A DNA stretch of 64,000 bases from Helopsaltes ochotensis (lineage: Eukaryota > Chordata > Aves > Passeriformes > Locustellidae). The translations under genes were made by a program, and so were the position numbers. The stretch lies in the NCBI GenBank assembly GCA_013400155.1, contig VXBM01000192.1, positions 68,584 to 132,583 of the forward strand. The letters run 5' to 3'. The notes beneath the pieces were generated by a model. The model searched no databases and was not told where the DNA came from. It worked only from the letters and a program-made list of their open reading frames with translations. Below are positions 1-11,593 of this stretch, piece by piece. The first letter of the stretch is position 1. Each line of letters starts with the position of its first letter.

Positions 1-1334
1 TAAGGGAAAGATCTATGTTAGACCTTGATGAACGTCTTTTATTTACGTATCAGTTGTGGGAGAGGTAATGAGACCTGGAGATTTTGGACTAATATGTGTG
101 TGGTCAAACTTCATCCATGTGCAGGGTACCTTCGTCCTTCCCAGCTCTCGCAGGCTCTGTCTGTAGAAGCCTTTACCCTGCAGTTGCTCTCCTGATATAA
201 CCACAGTTTCACCTTCACATCCATGAAGATGGAGGCAGTTAATCTGGGTCAAATACACCAGAGAGCTGCTCGTTTGTAAGACAATTAACCACCACCATAC
301 CATTACAGTGTTTTGACAACTGGATAGTAAAAATGTGGTCAGTTGCCAATTTTATCTGCCAGTTGTTTTAGTCCCCTTTTTCTCAGGGAAAGATTTCATG
401 GAGAGTGAAGTAGGATTTTACTTTTGCAGCTGGTTGTGGGGCTGTACAGCCACTTAATTTCCTTTTTGCCTGTCAGGTGGGTGTTGCACCTGATCCTGTC
501 TTCTGCTCTCTTCTTCTCCCCTTTCTTTTTTTTTTCCTCCTCTTTCCTATTTGCTAGTTTATTTTAATAGTCCGGTGTAACTCGCCAAGACCAGCAACAT
601 GACTGGAATACAAAGACAAATTAGAAGCAGTGCTTTCAACTTTCTGCTCGTGAAGTTTGCCATGTTTTGCAGAGACAGATAAGGTCATATTACTTTCTTT
701 AATGACATTTGCTAAGTACTAATTTGCAAGAGAGAAAGGTGCCCAAGGAAAAGCAGGTATTCCTCTTTGTGGGGATTTTTTTCCCGTTTGTGCTTTAATT
801 TAAAGGACTTTTAAAAACAACCTTAAGGTCAACCCTTATTTGTTCCCCAAAAGAATTGTAATATCCTTAAATGCCACTTGAATTAACTGTGGTCTGTGGA
901 TACATAGATATATGGATAAATGATTTCTCTTTTAAAAACAGTGTCATTAAACAGAAGATATTTAGCGTTTTTTAACTCCTGCTTTTAATAGAACCTAATT
1001 ATTTTATGTCACATTTATTTGTTAATGTACTAAAAGCATTTGTGCAATGCTTGTTTAGTAGTGAAAAAAAAAAAAACAGAGGGCTTGATATAAAATCCCA
1101 AAGTGCAAATAATAGCACATTTATTCATTCTTTAGTTCTCTGACAAAGAGCAATCAGTTGTAAAAAAAATGGTTTAAATCAAGACAAAGAAGTCCTTTCT
1201 TGCCCCAAAAAGAAAGAAAAAAACCCATGCATCTTGTTCCAGTGTTTTCTCTTCTCTGTGTCACATTTCATCTTCAAGCTCTGAAATAAAAGCAAATGAG
1301 ATAAAAGCCTGGTTTAGAAAACCAAAGAGGAAGG

Positions 1335-1560
1335 GTGAACCCATTGCCTTTTTACTCAGTTGAAGATAATTATACCACTAACCCGAGACGTGAGAGGCTC
1401 AATTCCCTTTACTGCCTGGGGGAACTTGAACCCATTTCCAGGAACAGTTCCTATAAACGTGAATGGGAGCGGCTGATCCCAGAATACCCTTTTCGCTTTG
1501 CCAACGGTGTTCCCAGTTCGCACAGCTTACTTAAATATTCATTAAATGAGGAAAAAAGCA
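1335..1560 (+). promoter_or_regulatory. Possible conserved noncoding element
   Basis: This stretch has even base use, no repeat similarity that I recognise, and several CpG-containing words that survive in an otherwise CpG-poor neighbourhood. It lies in an open frame that runs to 1760. The codons show no purine bias at the first position (about half by hand count), which argues against coding. A short inverted repeat, AGGAAC-A-GTTCCT, lies near 1440. The call of regulatory sequence is an inference from texture only. An alternative is an unrecognised exon. Confidence is low. Confidence 0.15.
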
Positions 1561-3563
1561 AGCTCTCTGCAGCAGAGGTGGATGTAGAGAGGTGCTCAGG
1601 GAGCCTGTGGTCCTTGGCTCACCAGCTGCTGCCAAACTGCCACCACTATTGCATGGGGGCTGCAGCATCACCCAGACCCCAAAGCTGTCCCACTCTAGGG
1701 AGTGGAAGTAATGCACTTCTCTGTGCCCACAGACTTCTCTATTCCATGCAAGAAAATTAGGGCCCTGTAACACACAACCATATTATTGTGAAAGGGTGCT
1801 GCAAGAGTAGTGGTCATGTATTCATCCATTTCCTGTCAAGAGGGGCAGCTGTGCTTCGGTGACGTGCAGCAGGCTCAGCAGATGGAGGAGGCTGAGGTCT
1901 GCTCCCTGCACAGGCTGGTGCTGCCAGGCCACAGGCTCTTCAGCCGGGGGGTGGAAGGTCCTGACCAAGTCCTGCTCAGAGGCATGAAATTGGCCATTGC
2001 TGCTGAGAAACCCAGCTCTTGTACAGGAAGTGCATTTCCTTCTCTGGATGCACTCCATGGCATTTCAGGAATCTGTATCTTTGCTGTCTTTGTTTTTATT
2101 AAATGTATCTGAACATCAAAGCGTTCTGCAAACAGTACGGTGAAAACACTGGGGGTTTTTTGTCATTTTGCATAAGGCACCTTGAAACTTCATTTCTCAG
2201 TAAATTGCTGCATGTCCTAACCCTAATTAACTGGCTAATATTGCAACAGTGGTCAAGGGCTTTAAAACACTCCGAGTAGGAAACATCTCTCCCAATTTTA
2301 TCAGCACATCATCCAAGTCTAACCTTATCTTTGCACTGCTCTTAATAACTTCTCTACTTTACCCATAAATACACAACTCTTTCCATCTATACAGTTCCTT
2401 TTACTTGGGGAAAAAAAAACAACAGTAAAAGATAGCATGTTGTTACTTTGTAAGTCCTTTATGGGAGTGAGACCTGCAAATTATTACTTCTGGCTTCTCT
2501 CTCTGGACAGGTGGTCACTTCTGGCTCCTGGGACTGCAATTCTATGTGGGTACCTTGTCTCACCGTATCATTATCCTCATCTCTGTCCATTTGCCTCCTG
2601 CTTTCCTTGACATATTTTAATCTTGCTTCTTGCTCTGATTCTGTAGCTAAGAGGAACTCAATGCCTCCTTTGGAGTTCCAGATGTTACATCAGTAAAAAT
2701 ATTTTCTAATGTGTTTTCTATTCTGAGTACTTAACACAGAGAGTTATTTCTTAGCTTTGTGTTTACACACAGTCTGTAATCCCTCTGGAAATAACAGTGG
2801 CTGCTAATGTCATTTGTAGATAAAGTGAAAGCATTAACAAAGTTCATAAGCAGTTTTGCTAGTATAAATAATGTAAATTCATTATTTACATACAAATATC
2901 ATGGGGATGTTTCTGTTTCTTATAATACTATCAGTATTATGTATACTTCCAGGTATTCTATCCTTTGATTTATGATCGCTGTCTTGGTGATCTTAAAAAA
3001 TAACTATTGCAAAGCATTTTGCGGAGGACAAAAAGTATTATTTACATATAGAACTTCTTTCTCTTCCTTTGAAACCCACAGAATCAAAAACCTGGTACAG
3101 AAGCAAAAATCTAGTCTACTGCAATCCATAATATGTACAATGATGCTTTTAAAATAAGTTTGATAATGGAATCAAGTCAGATGAATGTAAGCCTAATGCA
3201 GCAGCTCATAAAATAAGTAATTAGCAGTTCTTCTCTGTGAAGAAAAACAGTTTTAAAAAGTCACTCTGCTCTCATCTGCTCTCAGTCAGCTGTATTTAAA
3301 ATAAAATATATCAAAATCAGATTTAGGATCTTTGGAAACTGAAGTCGATTTATTCAAGTCAATAGAGCCACCTACAGATTTGACCCTGAATATCTGATAA
3401 GATATACAGCCCAAATTTTCACAAGCATGTATATCAGAAATGTGTGTGCAGTGCAAATAATGTTTTGTAATAAAATCTATTTACTGATTGAGTGGATTTT
3501 TATAAATGCAGCCTTCAAAGAGGTAATGCCTACTCCTATGCTTTGTCACCCTCATAGTGCTCA

Positions 3564-3590
3564 CTGTGTAAGAGCTTGGCTCTTACACAG
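3564..3590. repeat. Perfect 12-bp hairpin with a 3-base loop
   Basis: Bases 3564-3575 (CTGTGTAAGAGC) are the exact reverse complement of 3579-3590, separated by TTG. Pairing stops at both outer edges, so this is a tight cruciform or hairpin rather than part of a longer inverted repeat. No terminator role is implied, because the window is eukaryotic. A 12-bp perfect stem with such a short loop is uncommon by chance in 64 kb. Confidence 0.85.
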
Positions 3591-3742
3591 CCAAAGACCT
3601 TTACATGCAGTACTTGGTTTGGCAGTGAAGGGTGGCACTGAGATAAACCTGGACCTGTCACACCTGAAGGAATTTCAGTCACTAAAAAATGAGATAAACT
3701 CTATTCCTTTTCCTGATACTTGGCTGCAGGTAGGACACTCTT

Positions 3743-3840
3743 AAATAAACAAACAAACCAAATCAAACCAAACCAAAACAAAAAACCCACAAACAACAAC
3801 AACAACACAAAGCCAAACCAGAAACCAAAACCCACAAAAA
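3743..3840 (+). repeat. A-rich low-complexity tract (AAAC/AACC type)
   Basis: The tract is built from irregular AAAC, AACC and AAC units with almost no T or G. It starts just after a short open frame and ends before ordinary sequence resumes near 3841. It is a simple repeat rather than a retroposon tail, because no element body is visible upstream of it. Confidence 0.85.
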
Positions 3841-4360
3841 TAGTTCACTCTGGAGGTTAAAAAGCTGGGTATAACCATGGAGAGGCAGATATAGATTTAA
3901 AAAGCCTTAGCTGCTTTTTGCAATCACAGATGCGAACAAATACCCTCTGAACGGTTGCTGCTGGTTTTTTATGAGGAATCTGGGGATCTGTGGAGACTCC
4001 TGGTTATCAGCAGATGAAAACAGAGCTAAACCTACCCACTGGCCAACCCAGACTGATGTCCTGCACTTCACCTCTTCAGACTGGCTCCTCTATCCTGTGC
4101 CAGAGGCCGTTTGAGCACTTTGAGCTGTGATGAATCCTAAATACATAGTCAATACACTAACTGTGCTCAGCCAGCAGAGCTGTGTTTTCATTAGAAAGAG
4201 CTTTCTTAGCCAAAAGTGTGATGCTTTGACAGTGCATCAGCTAATCAATTTCTCATTTTTCAAAGGAAAGCATGCAGGCTATGTTCTTAGTTGCTTCCCA
4301 CTTTGTATAAATACTGTCAGCCATTAAAAAAAAAGAAAAAAGAGAGAGAGGGAAAGATAT

Positions 4361-4388
4361 AAAATGCTAATGCCTTGATTAGCATTTT
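4361..4388. repeat. Perfect 11-bp hairpin
   Basis: AAAATGCTAAT (4361-4371) is mirrored exactly as its reverse complement at 4378-4388, around the loop GCCTTG. The arm contains ATGCTAAT, close to a POU octamer site, once in each orientation. It could be a palindromic protein-binding site or a chance palindrome. Confidence 0.85.
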
Positions 4389-4734
4389 TCAGTGACCTAT
4401 CTCTAGTGGCATGAACAGCAGAGGAGCTGAGGAGTGGAGATCAGGGCTCAGTGTGCTCAGCTCCTGGAGCACCTCCTCTCCATTGTGCTTGAATGCCTTC
4501 CACTGAGCCCCAACAGGGTTTTGCTCTTTAGTACAGTTTAGGCTTCTGTCCAATCGGTCCAGATTGGCAGATTTCAGTCCAGATGGTTATGATAGATATG
4601 GTACCCTCTCTTTTAATCTCAACTGAAGAAGTTTTGACAAAGGCCTGTGAATTAAGTGGGCTATGAGTAGCAATGACTGAGTGAATTTCACATTTTTGCC
4701 TAGTCCATCTGCCAGGCTGAAAAGAGGGAAGGCA

Positions 4735-5185
4735 AGCAAGCCATTTCAGTATAAATTAGTGCGCCTGAATTGCACAAATCCAATTAGTTAACAGGCAGGA
4801 CATTTCTCTGCTATTACTACTATTAAAAGAAAAATCTCTGGCAAAATGCACATTGAGTAGTAAATCTTTCCTTTTCAGGCTTGCCATCCATTTGGTACCT
4901 TTGTCCCACATTTACATGGAAATTTTACTCCCCTTGAACACAAAGCTTTTCCTCTCAGCATGCAAGCTGCATTAATTGTCAGTAATGTGGGCAGAAATAT
5001 ATTCTAGCACTGTATCATCAAAACTGAATGGAATTAATAGCCTGTCCTGTTGTTATAAGGAGTTTGGCACCATGCGTTTTATCTGTCAGTGAGATGACTA
5101 TTTATATTGTTTTGGGGTAACTGGCATAATAGCCTTTAATATAATTGCTTATCTGAATGCACACAATTAAAACTATTTTCTGGGG
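4735..5185. promoter_or_regulatory. Possible conserved noncoding regulatory stretch
   Basis: The segment is dense in homeodomain-type cores: CCAATTAG at 4780-4787, ATTAATTG at 4971-4978, GAATTAATAG near 5031 and CAATTAAAAC near 5164. A GTTAAC word lies near 4788. No reading frame is sustained and no repeat family fits. The texture resembles vertebrate developmental enhancers, which is an inference. A cross-species alignment would decide it. Confidence 0.2.
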
Positions 5186-7394
5186 GAACTTTGTGCTTGA
5201 AACTCACTTGGGAGAACACTTTTTCTGCCAGGAGGGAGAGGACAGCACAGTGTGCTTAATGTGATGCCTTAGCACAGCTCTGCCTGATGAATGTGACCCT
5301 TTTTCAGTGACAGTTGCCTTTCATAATAACAGGTCACCTTTCTTTTAACACTGCCCTGCCAGTCCTTCCTACTTCCTCATGAGGAGCTGGTTTGCAGATC
5401 TCTGAAGTCGGTGAAGTTCCCTTGGCTTTGCGTCAGGCCAGGAGCCCAGATCCTTCACTCCTTGCTGCCCCCTCTTAAGAACAAACATCCACAGCTCCTA
5501 GTCTCACCCCCCCAAAAGATTTTGGCACTTGGTTCCCAGAAGCACTGCTATGGATCTTCACTTTTGTTCTTCTGATGTCTTTTTATTTAACTTCTTTCAT
5601 AGAACAGTAAGGGCTGATGGAAGTGTTTTCTTCAGACATGGTCTATGTGTGGATCCTCCTCCATGAAGGGATTTTGAATCTGAGTTTCAACAGATGAATT
5701 CAACCAGCCTCGGCATGCTGGAGAAAAAAAATCAGTTAAACATTCTGGTATTTATGCATATTTAAAAACATTATTTCAAATGGGTATTAATAATAAGCTA
5801 TAAGTACTTCATTAGGAGAATGAAAGCGGGGAAGCAATTTACATTCTGCATTCAGCATAGCATTGCAGCTGAAATGCCAAAGAGTTTTCATGTTGGAGGT
5901 CCATTTTCACACTTTATGAAAACTGAGGTCACCCTAATAAAGCATGAAGTTGGATATGCTGTAAATATGATGTCTATTGAAAGTCTTTGAAAATTCATGT
6001 GTACCCCAGTGTCCATACTGAAGCTTATTTACCATAATAGATTTTTCAAATAGAGAGTGCATTAATTTGACTGCCTAAAGTTTCTTAATCCCCCCCTATC
6101 AAATGCTTTAAGAAAGAATCAACTTAAAAATATCTACATTCAAAAAACTGTATTTTGCCAGCCCTTTAGATTAACTGTTGCTTTTGGATAGTTGAATAGT
6201 TTGAAAAAATGTTAAGCTTATCTAATGCAGATTATTTTTAGTTGCAAAGAGGAAAATATTGATTCTTTGTTGTCTCCTCTATTCCTCAGTCATGTGCAAG
6301 AAACACAGAAATATGAGTATTAAATAGTCTTTTAAGCTGTCACATATTAATACAGAGCTTTTAAAACTAAATTGGAGATCAATAAGAATTTTAATTTTAA
6401 GAACCTTTCTTGACCATGTCAAACTGTTTGAGTTTGTTGATATCTTAATGGACCTTAATGGAGACATTTTAAAAACAAGAATAACTTGCTGAGCTAGTTG
6501 GTTATTTTTAACACATGCACTGGTTGCAACTGTTTCTTTATTGCTATGGGAATAGCAGACAACACTAACAACAACAAAAGATCAAGATTCAACATATTTG
6601 TTAAAAAAGAAGGTTGTTTTGAAAAGAGAATTGGGAGATGGCAGAGTCTAACTATACATTTCCTGTAGAGCAATTTTTCTTCAATTAATGCAGTCTTGTT
6701 TCTCTGAATGTTATTTGTTGAAAGCACGTGATTATTTACAGAACCTTTTTGAATTAAAGTTGATAAAAGTTTTGGAACATGTAACTATTTGTTCTTGATA
6801 CTGCATGCTGCTTTCATGTGTAGTTTTTAATAGTAAGTTACTCTTAACTATGTTTACAAATCCTTGGAAAAGCATGTATATGAAGGGGTAGGTTTTCAGA
6901 AGGATTTACGGACAAGCCAAGGTGTGCTCTTGGACCGTGACATCTTTGCTCGTGGGAGAGCCATCTCCTTTAACATAAATACTGCCAGACATGTGGGTTT
7001 CTGCAAATGTCAAGCCAGGCGAGGCAGTGCTGTGTCAGTGGCGTGGGGACGCTCAGCTTTACGCAGCAATGGCAACATCTGCATGAGTCAAACGCCTCCA
7101 GTTTAACCAGTGCTTGCTCCCTCTGTCTCCTGTCCCCCAAACTTGAGGCATCCTTTAGGAGCAGACTGGCCACATCCATAACACATAGCCCTCAGCCCTA
7201 AATCTCCTATGAGCCCCAAATAGTCGGTGGTGGTCCTGAGACACAATTATTATTTGTTGTGCATCTTCTTAGTTCCAGGTTTCTGAAAGCGTCAGTTATT
7301 TTAGTAACATGAAATGGAACCCCTGTGTTCAGTATCTTGGGACCATGGGAGGAAAGCACATGCAGCTCCCACATGAGAACACCACATGGGAACA

Positions 7395-7442
7395 CCTCTA
7401 ACATTTTATCAGCACGATGATGTGCTGATATAATGTTGGGGG
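7395..7442. repeat. 48-base hairpin with 21-base arms
   Basis: The inner arms 7400-7415 and 7422-7437 are reverse complements at 15 of 16 positions, around a 6-base loop (GATGAT). If transcribed from the plus strand, G-U pairs extend the stem outward to 7395 and 7442, giving 21 positions with one mismatch. The right arm runs into the G-run at 7438-7453. It is shorter than a usual microRNA precursor (about 60-80 bases), so a microRNA is possible but not supported. A decayed inverted-repeat transposon end is another option. Confidence 0.8.
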
Positions 7443-7453
7443 GGGTGGGGGGG
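7438..7453 (+). repeat. G-run, possible G-quadruplex
   Basis: Eight G are followed by one T and seven G. Four runs of three G with one-base loops can be drawn from it, so an intramolecular quadruplex is possible. It directly abuts and partly overlaps the hairpin at 7395-7442. Confidence 0.7.
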
Positions 7454-9436
7454 TGATGCTGCAAGGAAGACAGACAAATGTGGAGTAGTCTTCATCACGT
7501 CAGCCTGAGGGGATGGAGCAACATATCCCAGGACCATGCAGGGACTGTCTTGAGGAGGCCAAAACAGCAGGCAGCAAAGGGGAGTGAGCCATCAGGAGCC
7601 AGCTCTTGGCCTCACTCCCTGGCCTGATTTTCTTTAAAAGTACAGTCAGGCAGTTCTGAATGACAGCAAAGCAAATGTATGAAAGTTCTACTCTACAAAG
7701 AGGGAAGCAGGAGAGGGCAAGGAGCAGAGGATGTTTGACACCTCATGTTCAGGTAGTGGAAAGGTTTCGATATATGTGTGACAGGTTAAATTAATTTAGG
7801 TTTCTTCTATCAATATGTCTGGTCAAAATTGCTGAGCTAATGAGGCTAGTTCTTTTTCTTTTATCTCCAGTCAAAGTGACCTCACATGTAAAGAATCCCA
7901 TGGTTGACAGTTGGGTATCGCTTTAATGTTGTATTGCAAGGTGAATGTGTGCACCTAATGAAAAAGGCTGAAAAAGTGCCTTCAGAATGATTTTCACGAA
8001 AATAATGGAATTTATGAGGAAAACATCTGCTTTCTTAAGAAAATAAAGAAAGAAAAACTTGTAAATTGGAGGCAGTTGTTCCAAAGCTGTCCTGCAATGC
8101 TGCAGAGCAGTGGTAGTTTGGGTGCTTCATGTTCCCAACCCCTTGGTGAGCTGTGTTCCTGGCAGGGCTGTATTTCCCAAGAGGCAGCACAACTCTTACG
8201 ATGTGCAGGATTACCCTTCTTTTAAGGACAGGACTTCTTTTAAATTCCAGGTGATAATGATGGTGTGAGGTATGTTTTGGTGCTCTCAGTCCAAAGTCTA
8301 GTCAAGTTTTAGTGCTTTTAAGCACCCAAGATATACAGTCTAATAGCAAAAATCCCTAACAAGGCTTGGCCCAGTCTACCCTGGGACTTCATGCCAGCAT
8401 AACTTAGTTGAGCTGAGCCATGATAAGGTACAATTTGTAGCTGGCAGGGCTTTGCCAGCCAGAGCTCCTGGAGAGGGCACAGTGACACTGCCAAACCTGC
8501 TGCTGGAGGAAGCTGGCCTAGCACTAAGGCAGCTTGGCCCCAGTGCCGACCAGATCTGGGGGAGGAGGTTGTTAGTTTGGGAGAACAGTGCATTCTACGC
8601 CCAGCACTGCAGAGACCATGATCTGTCATATTTAATATATCACATCAAATCATAGGCTGTTCTGCCCTCCTTGATCATACTCCCTTCCAAGGCAGCTGTA
8701 CCGGACATCACCAGCACTGGTTAGTGCAACACCCAAAGAGAGTTGAGGTGGAGGCAGGAACATTAAAAACAACAACTTGGTTGTTGTAATTTGCAGTCTT
8801 ATCCTTTTTTTTGCTCAGCAGTGTCCCTGACAGATCCCATACACTGTGTACAGCTGGCCATTTTGGTACTATGCCAAATGAGAATTTCCTGGTGTTAAAA
8901 GAATTCTCAGTTGTCTGCTTTCTGGGCTTCCAGAATGGTACAAATCATGTTTAACTTGGTTGTAGAGCTAACATTGAATACCTTGAAACAAAACCATAAA
9001 TAGGAAGTGAAAACTGGGTCTTATTGTCCACAAAATACAAAATTTCAATTCAAATTACTCTTTTATTGAGCCATATTGCAAGGATGAACACTATTTCTGA
9101 ATAAGGTGCTAACATATTTTTTTTCCTCAGGCACAAAATCTTCATGCTTCCCTATCTAATCCCCTCAGTGGAAGAGCAGAAACAGGCGAGAATTTTTTCT
9201 CCTGCATCACTGTAAATCCAGGCAAAATTTCATTTGCTGGAGGAGAATTAATCCACTCTGTATGGACTCAACCCTAGTCATGGTCCAGCCTCTTATCTGC
9301 AATATAGGCTACTATGTAATAGCTTGTGGAGAAGTAGAATAGAGGAACAGAGCTTGACAAACAAAACCCCAAATCAGAAAAATCAGAAAAATCTTTGCTT
9401 ATGTCCTTCTAAAACCTTCCCAGCACCTGTACTGGG

Positions 9437-9503
<67 letters not shown>
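9437..9503 (+). repeat. Uninterrupted run of 67 A
   Basis: A single homopolymer of 67 A without interruption. I see no retroposed gene body or SINE upstream: the preceding bases are ordinary unique sequence, and CR1 elements do not end in poly(A). Its length may be inflated or reduced by sequencing error. An open frame that crosses it encodes only polylysine and is not a gene. Confidence 0.95.
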
Positions 9504-9505
<2 letters not shown>

Positions 9506-10123
9506 CAAACAAACTGGTTTGCAGGCACAGTTTTCTAATTACAGCAGTTCAGAGGCACTTCCACACTGGATTTTGCTCCTCCATTATATTTTGGCAGCAT
9601 CTCTGAGCAAAGGTGCCTATTTCCTAAACAGATGATGCTGCACTGTCAACTGCATGATCTGTGGCTTGGCAAGTCCCATTCTGGCTCCAAGCTGCCCTAA
9701 TGAAACTACTTGGAGGTTCCTTTGCAACATGGGGAGTCCTGTGATGGGAGAAGTTTTGCCTTTAAGTGTTGACTTTTAGGTACAAAACTACAGTAGGCTG
9801 AACTTAGATGGCTCTTAGGCATTAATCAGTGCTTTATGTTGACTGTACTGTGTCATCACTGCTGTCATGACCTCTAGGCATGATGCTGTATGTCCCCCTT
9901 GCGCTGGAAGATGTCCCATCTGTATGAAGGATGTACCACTAGGCAGCCTTGCCAGTGTGGGCTCTTGGTCACAGACTGTCATACAGGAGTCCGTGCTGCA
10001 CCTGCTGAAGGGCCATGAAGCAACAGCAGCAAGACCAGACATCTCTGAGTTTAAATGTTTTGGATACAAAATCAAAAGCCATTTATGGTTTCCTTGGAGT
10101 TCAAAAGGCGGGTGTCAACCCAG

Positions 10124-10171
10124 CTGCACCTCAGGCCTGCTGCACCTCAGCCCCACTGCACCTCAGCCCTG
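10124..10171 (+). repeat. 16-bp tandem repeat, three copies
   Basis: The word CTGCACCTCAG recurs at 10124, 10140 and 10156, exactly 16 bases apart, with diverged spacers. This is a small minisatellite. It is followed within 10 bases by two perfect hairpins. Confidence 0.9.
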
Positions 10172-10180
10172 TTCCTTGTT

Positions 10181-10244
10181 AAGCACTTGACAAAGTGCTT
10201 TGTAATCCGTGTTGGAGCACCTGGACCCATGCCATCCAGGTGCT
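10181..10244. repeat. Two adjacent perfect hairpins
   Basis: The first hairpin pairs AAGCACTT (10181-10188) with AAGTGCTT (10193-10200) around a 4-base loop. The second pairs AGCACCTGGA (10216-10225) with TCCAGGTGCT (10235-10244) around a 9-base loop. Both stems share the word AGCAC at the left arm. TGTAATCC occurs after the first hairpin (10201) and again after the second (near 10259), so the unit may be an old duplication. No RNA family is recognised. Confidence 0.75.
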
Positions 10245-11570
10245 TTGAGGGGTATTCTGTAATCCATGCAACCATCTGACCAAAGTGACTAAATATTGTA
10301 TATCCTGTCATTACCATTATGCAGATCAGCAAGGAGAAAGCAGAACATTTTTTTCCCAGCACCCAGTGTTGCATCAAACTTTTCTTTAGGATTGCCTTGC
10401 AGTGACACTGGCATGTTCTGCTTGTGAATGAAATAGAAGGTGAGTACTGGGAGGCCCTGCTGTGCGCCCCAGCCATGTCTGGAAGGGCCAGCAAACTCTT
10501 TAATTTTCCCAATCTGAAATCTGTAGCTGGAAAAGTACTTCCAGTCACTGAAACATCTTACTACAATAGAGAAAGAGAGAGTCACAGAAATGATGCTAAG
10601 GGAGAATTTGTGGAGAAGGGCAGCAATGTCCAGACCCACCTGTTGTAAGGTAGAAACAACATGCCTTAGTCTGATGAATGAGAATAGAAGGACCTGACTT
10701 TTCACCCTCTTTTTAAGGCCTTCATTCCTTAATCCATCTGTCTAGATCTCCTTCAGTTGACATCCCAGACTGCACACTGCCAGATATCAAAACACTTCAG
10801 TGTGGTCTGGAGTCCTGAAGGTCCCCATCAGCACTGGCTTGTGTGACAGTGTACCACATACCTGCCTGTAATGACCACTGCTGGATGATACAGACAGATG
10901 GGTCCTGAGACCTGCCACTGATGTTAACAGTGGGGTTAAAGGAGACAGCATGTTTGGCTGCTATGGGAAAATAGTTAAGGGATTGGCAAATCACATATGA
11001 TTATCATAATCAGGAGATGTGTGTTGATTCTTACTTTCTTTCCCACTACTCATGATCAACATTCTTTTCCTCTTCAGATGTCTTTTCAGTGTGTCCTGCT
11101 GCAGCTCTTCCACATCTTTCTAAGTATTATATTCTCAGTTTGACTGATTCTCAAACGTCTGGGCTGAATTAGAGCAGGCAACTATACCTGGCTGTTCCTG
11201 TTCTGATTTAACAGCCTTACAACTGAGTTGTTGTGGAAAACACCAAGCCCCTCAGTTCTGCTTTAAAATAGGATGGGAGGAAAGGTAGATGCTGACTGCT
11301 TTCCTGAAGAGGCAGAGTTTTCCCAACAACAATCTGCTGATCTTACTGTGGGCAAGATGAGAGCATTTGCTTCTAGTTGGCTCCAGCGCCCAGATCCCTG
11401 AAGATTTTAAACATCCCTAACTATGTGTAAACAAAATCTGCCTAAACATAATCCCTCCTTTGTCATCCTGACTTCATCTACACATGCAGCTTTAGCAGTG
11501 TGACTTTTCTCTTGGTTATGGCAGCAAAAATGTGGTGATCAGCAGTAGTTGAGACCTCTGGAGTGATTCT

Positions 11571-11593
11571 GTGTGTGTGTGTGTGTGTGTGTG
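11571..11593 (+). repeat. (GT)n microsatellite
   Basis: About eleven uninterrupted GT units, followed by an imperfect GCATGTGC edge. It is an ordinary dinucleotide microsatellite. Confidence 0.95.

Larger units (their letters stand above)
1..3742. other. Unique noncoding-looking sequence, left edge
   Basis: No gene, RNA gene or known repeat family is recognised here. The sequence is A+T rich with short A runs such as 1064-1076. Open frames are short and look accidental. The most structured part is about 1335-1560, described separately. Good-looking splice acceptors occur near 387 and 2510, but neither has a matching donor, so no exon is called. A 9-bp stem with a 6-base loop lies at 2865-2888. 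Confidence 0.55.
3841..9436. other. Unique noncoding-looking sequence
   Basis: No gene or transposon family is recognised. The block contains a purine-rich run near 4325-4355, a perfect 11-bp hairpin (4361-4388), a homeodomain-site-rich stretch (4735-5185) and a long hairpin beside a G-run (7395-7453). Open frames up to about 100 codons occur on both strands and lack coding texture. The frame around 8318-8655 is open on both strands, which is typical of locally G+C-richer noncoding DNA. Confidence 0.55.

Noticed and set aside
2511..2549. WD40-like word GSWDCNSMW right after a strong splice acceptor
   Set aside because: Only nine residues resemble a WD repeat, no second repeat follows, and the only donor (GTACCT) is poor.
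9324..9635. Open frame with a polylysine core
   Set aside because: The lysines come from the 67-A homopolymer. The flanks are not coding-like.
10424..10448. GAAG|GTGAGTACTGG donor with acceptors upstream near 10358 and 10390
   Set aside because: Every frame between either acceptor and the donor contains stops. At best it is a noncoding exon.
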